A DNA stretch of 25,330 bases. Source: JAZDMK01 sp043800975 (lineage in GTDB: Bacteria; Bacteroidota; Bacteroidia; Bacteroidales; JAHJDW01). Made by a program: the position numbers and the translations under genes. Every line of letters starts with the position of its first letter. Positions within the stretch are counted from its first letter, which is position 1. The stretch lies in NCBI GenBank assembly GCA_043800975.1, contig JAZDMK010000067.1:1-25330 (forward strand). Direction: 5' to 3'. The notes beneath the pieces were generated by a model. It saw only the letters and a program-made list of their open reading frames with translations. It did not search any database and had not been told where the DNA came from. Below are positions 22,139 to 25,330 of the stretch, one piece after another.

Positions 22139-22460
22139 AAAGTCCGGAGACCGAAGCTGGAAGCCGGGAATGGAAAGCTGACACACTAGCCTTCACCTTA
22201 TGGAAATTTTAAAAGGCAGAAGGCAGAAGTGGTTATTGGTTATTAGTTATTAGTTATTGGGAAATATTGCAAGAGGCATAAGGCAGAAGTTGCAGCGGTA
22301 GTGGCAGTGGCAGTTTCTGAAATTGAACAAGGATCAAGGACCCGAGGCTGAAGGCCGAGAGCATAAGCGCACAATAAGAATATACAATGGAGCGCGAATA
22401 ACAAGGATCAGCGATATGCGAAGTGAAATACAAAGTGGCAGTAGCAGTGGCAGCGAAATA
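22139..22460. repeat. Repeat-rich intergenic segment
   Basis: The segment contains GAAGTCCGGAGACCGAAG (22139-22156) and neighbouring bases (22148-22178) shared with 6101-6124. It also contains AGGCAGAAGGCAGAAG, a 7-bp tandem repeat TTATTGG/TTATTAG (22233-22260) and two GCAGTGG/GTAGTGG clusters near 22294-22312 and 22436-22456. No gene is supported. It separates the secreted-protein gene from the PIN/STAS/HATPase operon. Confidence 0.5.
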
Positions 22461-22529
22461 TTCGCGTGATTTTTTAGATTTTTTTGTAAGGGAATTTGAT
22501 GGTGCCGGGATTTGGTGTGCGTGAACTAA

Positions 22530-23069
22530 TTAAACATTCGCGGTAATAACATCAATATTTAAACTGTTGTTTTTAAAAAAATCTGCATCTTCAGTCACAA
22601 TTTTCCACTTTTTAATACGTGCAAGTTCGAGATAATAGCTGTCATTAAAATCACAATTGCCAAATTCAGACATTACGTTATCGAAGCTTATTGCATTAAA
22701 ATCATCATTGTTTTTATCTGCAATCTGAAGTATTTTATTTAAGGCTATTTTCACATCTTCAACTGCAGCATGATATTCATTTGTTGGAGTGAAATCTTTT
22801 TTAAAATCTTTATTTCCTGTTTGACTTCTTTTCCAAATATTAAATTCTGTACGAAGCCAATAGTTGCAAAATTCAGACAACACAATTGAATTTACGAAAA
22901 TAGCACTCTTCTGCCTGATTGCATTTTTTACAAATTCGGCATAAGCTGTTTGCTTCTCTTTTTTGTAATTGGAAAATGGGCAAAATAAATATACCCAGAC
23001 GTTATTGTCGAAGAATAAATTTTCGTTAAATGCAGGCGAATATTTATTTATATCGAAAACATTGGCCAT
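22530..23069 (-). CDS. PIN-domain nuclease, effector-like third gene of a HATPase/STAS operon
   Basis: A 179-residue PIN-like protein, the fold of metal-dependent RNases such as VapC. The expected acidic residues are present: D21 in LFFDNNVWVYLF, E66 in SIVLSEFCNYW, D140/D143 in CDFNDSYYLELA, and D161/D163 in VTEDADFF. The active site therefore looks intact. The length is greater than that of a typical VapC (about 130 residues); the extra sequence lies mainly in the middle (75-130). It starts 1 bp after the stop of the STAS-like gene, so translation is coupled. There is no VapB-like antitoxin next to it; the partners are instead a STAS-like protein and a HATPase. Likely activity is RNA cleavage under control of these partners, which is inferred from fold and context. 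Confidence 0.8.
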   Translation of the reverse strand: MANVFDINKYSPAFNENLFFDNNVWVYLFCPFSNYKKEKQTAYAEFVKNAIRQKSAIFVNSIVLSEFCNYWLRTEFNIWKRSQTGNKDFKKDFTPTNEYHAAVEDVKIALNKILQIADKNNDDFNAISFDNVMSEFGNCDFNDSYYLELARIKKWKIVTEDADFFKNNSLNIDVITANV

Positions 23070-23070
23070 T

Positions 23071-23415
23071 TTAAGGTTCCTTTATGTTTTCCTCAAAATC
23101 TTCGGGGTTTGCAAAATATGCTTTTGCACTTTCTATAACCTTCTTAAAAAGGTGAACATCTTCGGGCTTGATATTTTCAAGCTCCAATTTACCCTTAAGC
23201 TGTTCGCTTGTGTACTTACTGTATAGCTGACCGATAGCAGCATTCAAAAAAGCAGTAATAATGAGGGTGATGTTTTGAAAGTCAAGAATAACAATTAAGT
23301 TCTTCTCAATAGCATTGTCAATCTTTTTAAAAAGAGCATCCCCATCATCTACACTAATGGCTGAATCTCCACCAACTTCATCAAAAACCCTGATTACGAA
23401 TTTTTCGATTTCCAT
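23071..23415 (-). CDS. STAS-like (DUF4325-type) protein
   Basis: A 114-residue protein resembling the STAS-like DUF4325 family. The core is LIVILDFQNITLIITAFLN (40-58) followed by AAIGQLYSKY, the strand-helix unit that in SpoIIAA/RsbV-type STAS proteins carries the regulatory phosphosite. T54 lies near that position, but whether it is phosphorylated cannot be judged. Members of this family are commonly found beside histidine-kinase-type ATPases. Here it lies 13 bp after the HATPase gene and 1 bp before the PIN gene, so it may act as an adaptor between the ATPase and the nuclease. Assignment rests on the core motif and context and is moderately sure. Confidence 0.7.
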   Translation of the reverse strand: MEIEKFVIRVFDEVGGDSAISVDDGDALFKKIDNAIEKNLIVILDFQNITLIITAFLNAAIGQLYSKYTSEQLKGKLELENIKPEDVHLFKKVIESAKAYFANPEDFEENIKEP

Positions 23416-23428
23416 GAAGCAAATTTAG

Positions 23429-24316
23429 TTAAAAAACAATATCCTCAACTTTTTCAGATTTTAAATGGTAGAAGTTGCTGTCATCCAGGTTGAATTCAAG
23501 GTTAACAAGCGTACCTGGAAATTCAGAGCTAAAGGAATTGGTGGATATTTCCCCTTTCCTCATTTCCCAAAAACCATCGGAAGAAATAATCTGAATTTTC
23601 CCCAAGTTCAACGACATAAAATCAGTAATTAATTTAAACCCTAGTCCACCAGGAATATTGTCATTCTTTGATTTTGTTGTGTTTTGCTCTTTGACGGCCC
23701 ATTTGATAGCTTCTTTACCCGAAAGGTCATCCTTTAAAAAATCGTTTACATTCCTTTTAATAGTCTTACCCATATCAACAATTGTAAAATCGATACGGGG
23801 TGGTTCCTTACCCGGGTAATACTGACCGCAACTATAGACATCAATGGAATTGCCGTGAATGATAGCATTACTGTAAATTTCAAAAATACTCCGGACTATT
23901 TCTTTTTGAGCAATTTCACTTAATTTTGGAAAGTCCTGTTTCTTTATAAGTTCGTTAAAAAGGAACTCCTTAATCAATTTTTCTTCCGTAAGTTTATTCC
24001 TTCTATACTTAATTGTAGTTTTATTTTTATCCGGAATTATCTCACCACCAAAAGCTGCAAGAAAATTGTTTCGGCTTAAAATATTTTGGGTACTCGTGTT
24101 TAAATTAACAATAGAAACATTATTCAACCGGCTTTGCGCGGAATTCATTATTGCTCCCAAAACAGCGCAAAGATTAGCTTCAAACCAGATATTTATGTTA
24201 AAGTCAAAAACAATGTCTTCAAAAACAACATTTTTTAGGATTTTGATACAGTCAATGAAAAATGAATATCCATTAAAATCGGAACAAACTTTATTTGGTA
24301 CTTTAACTGTGATCAT
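23429..24316 (-). CDS. STAS-like/HATPase (GHKL) fusion protein
   Basis: A 295-residue protein. Residues about 30-92 resemble a STAS-like domain (VFDFNINIWFEANLCAVLG). Residues 110-280 form a GHKL ATPase: N-box SIFEIYSNAIIHG (143-155) with E146 and N150, G1 box IVDMGKTI (179-186), G2 box GGLGFKLI (223-230) and a GTLVNLEF strand (268-275). The second glycine usual in the DxGxG box is replaced by T185, so nucleotide binding may be altered. There is no dimerisation/histidine domain, so it is closer to anti-sigma-factor kinases (RsbW/SpoIIAB-like) than to sensor kinases. It is the first gene of the three-gene operon, behind an exact -7 box, and probably senses or relays a signal to the STAS-like and PIN proteins (inference). 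Confidence 0.75.
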   Translation of the reverse strand: MITVKVPNKVCSDFNGYSFFIDCIKILKNVVFEDIVFDFNINIWFEANLCAVLGAIMNSAQSRLNNVSIVNLNTSTQNILSRNNFLAAFGGEIIPDKNKTTIKYRRNKLTEEKLIKEFLFNELIKKQDFPKLSEIAQKEIVRSIFEIYSNAIIHGNSIDVYSCGQYYPGKEPPRIDFTIVDMGKTIKRNVNDFLKDDLSGKEAIKWAVKEQNTTKSKNDNIPGGLGFKLITDFMSLNLGKIQIISSDGFWEMRKGEISTNSFSSEFPGTLVNLEFNLDDSNFYHLKSEKVEDIVF

Positions 24317-24336
24317 TACTGAATAATTTCAAGAAG

Positions 24337-24344
24337 CAAATTTA
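24337..24344 (-). promoter_or_regulatory. Bacteroidota -7 promoter element (TAAATTTG) of the HATPase/STAS/PIN operon
   Basis: On the minus strand TAAATTTG matches TAnnTTTG exactly, 20 bp before the HATPase start codon. This would give a leader of about 14 nt. A -33 TTTG at the right distance is not visible. The region is AT-rich, so a chance match is possible. Confidence 0.4.
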
Positions 24345-24562
24345 ATCTAAATTTATCAATAATGGAATTCAGGGCAATCTGACTTTAAATATATCGCTAA
24401 ACATTCGGTTTGGAATAAACTCATGCATTACAGGAATTAATTATTTCAATATGATACAAAGAAGTGAAATATTAGTGGATTTTGCATGTGCTGGTATGAG
24501 GGGCTTGTAGATTAATCGATTTATGTTAGATGTGTTGTATCATATATAGATATTGATATATC

Positions 24563-24632
24563 TCCGTTAACTTATTGGAAACGACCGTTGGCTGAATGAT
24601 TGCGACCGTTGCTTTATCGGATATTGACTGTT
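24563..24632 (+). promoter_or_regulatory. Helically phased CCGTT-box array (LytTR-like)
   Basis: CCGTT occurs at 24564, 24585 and 24606, exactly 21 bp apart, with CTGTT at 24628 (22 bp further). Two of the boxes are the identical 9-mer CGACCGTTG (24582-24590 and 24603-24611). The boxes resemble the LytTR consensus (A/T)(A/C)(A/C)GTTN(A/G)(T/G), and the period equals that known for LytTR direct repeats. The array ends 93 bp before the next start codon, suggesting activator binding. The remainder of the 408-bp gap (24317-24724) shows no gene. Confidence 0.5.
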
Positions 24633-24724
24633 TGCGAGGGGAATGCTATCTTAGTATCAAGATTCGCCAATGTTGACGGGTCGTTAACTAACAAGAAAAA
24701 TTAAATATTTTAAATTTTACAGCC

Positions 24725-25330
24725 ATGAAAACACGATTTAAAAATCAAATGCACATGAACCGCACGGCTTTGAAAGTGTGCGAGGAAGAGGCAGCCCTGA
24801 TTAATACCGTTGTTGAGCTTGCTAACTCGGTACAGGCAATAAAAACCAAGGAAGATGAACTTGAGTCTATTATTAAAGAACAGGAGTTATCTATTGTTGG
24901 TATTACTGAAAACAAAAACCACATTAAGGAGAAGCTTGTTGGTTTGACAACGCGTGTAGCGGGTTCTGTTTATGCATACGCCAGCAAGAGCGAAGACTAC
25001 AGTGTGAAGGGTGAAGTTCGTGTGACCGAAACCCTGCTGAAAAGAAAACCGGACCATATGCTGATACCGTTATGTCAGGGTATTTACGAACTTGCCATGA
25101 GTATAGGCACTGTTGTATTAAACACCTACGGCGCTGACAACACGCTGATGAATGAAATGAATACGGTTCTTGATAAATTCAAGCTTGTAGCTGAAGCGCC
25201 GGAAGTGGCGAACAGCCGGAGCGTATCGAACAACCGTAAGATTGCGAAACTGATTCGTGAAATCAGACTGCTATGGACAAATGAAGTGGATAAGATGATG
25301 CTTGTGTTCAGAGACACCAATGACCGTTTT
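24725..25330 (+). CDS. Partial helical protein of unknown function (N-terminal 202 residues)
   Basis: An open frame from the ATG at 24725 runs without a stop to the window edge. The product begins MKTRFKNQMHMNRTALKVCE and is predicted to be almost wholly alpha-helical and soluble, with charged coiled-coil-like stretches (for example IKTKEDELESIIKEQE). It has no signal peptide and no enzyme motif. The opening resembles a group of roughly 200-220-residue uncharacterised Bacteroidota proteins that start with a similar MKTRFKNQM sequence; that is from memory and not verified. An array of LytTR-like boxes precedes it, so it may be under signal-dependent control. The codon pattern and the long open frame support that it is a real gene; its end and full length are outside the window. 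Confidence 0.8.
   Translation, partial: MKTRFKNQMHMNRTALKVCEEEAALINTVVELANSVQAIKTKEDELESIIKEQELSIVGITENKNHIKEKLVGLTTRVAGSVYAYASKSEDYSVKGEVRVTETLLKRKPDHMLIPLCQGIYELAMSIGTVVLNTYGADNTLMNEMNTVLDKFKLVAEAPEVANSRSVSNNRKIAKLIREIRLLWTNEVDKMMLVFRDTNDRF

Noticed and set aside
24317..24724. tRNA or small RNA gene in the divergent intergenic region
   Set aside because: No cloverleaf or terminator-like hairpin was seen; the only clear structure is the phased box array and a -7 element.

Overview
The window looks like a chromosomal segment of a Bacteroidota bacterium. Two very large secreted proteins end in type IX secretion (T9SS) type A sorting domains. Several genes sit behind an exact Bacteroidota -7 promoter element (TAnnTTTG), most starts lack a good Shine-Dalgarno, and a TPR/membrane/LytTR regulator of a kind common in this phylum is present. 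The species cannot be named from the sequence.

Region 1 (1-9376) is the metabolic part. An exported SUMF1-like protein converges on a Crp/Fnr-type regulator. Divergent from the regulator, behind a perfect TGTGA-N6-TCACA palindrome, lies a co-oriented cluster: a DsrE2-type protein, TusA, an MvhD-type iron-sulfur protein, an HdrA-like flavoprotein carrying a nested GltD-like NAD(P)H module, a second HdrA-like flavoprotein with a C-terminal winged-helix-like tail, and a membrane QmoC/HdrC-like subunit, closed by a terminator. The proposed logic (inference) is that sulfur carriers feed a heterodisulfide-reductase/Qmo-like electron-transfer complex connected to NAD(P)H, to an MvhD-type [2Fe-2S] protein and, through the membrane subunit, to the quinone pool.

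Region 2 (9345-15545) holds three minus-strand genes: a 70-residue four-cysteine protein, a 1086-residue T9SS surface protein, and a TPR/multi-TM/LytTR regulator. It is bracketed by two direct 245-bp copies of the 3' end of the QmoC-like gene with 5 mismatches, which suggests that this block arrived by integration or duplication.

Region 3 (15791-16774) is non-coding and repeat-rich. It contains a 21-unit, 21-bp degenerate tandem array, then dispersed purine-rich repeats, and ends in a strong terminator for the next gene. Region 4 (16775-21925) is a 1716-residue secreted protein with a zincin motif, DUF11-like domains, a beta-helix region and a T9SS tail. A pair of LytTR-like direct repeats lies upstream of it.

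Region 5 (22530-24316) is a compact three-gene minus-strand operon: a STAS-like/HATPase protein, a DUF4325-like STAS protein and a PIN-domain nuclease with intact acidic residues. It resembles a partner-switching module wired to an RNase effector and is the best candidate for an undescribed system here. Region 6 is a divergent intergenic region with a helically phased CCGTT-box array, followed by the start of a helical protein of unknown function that runs off the window.
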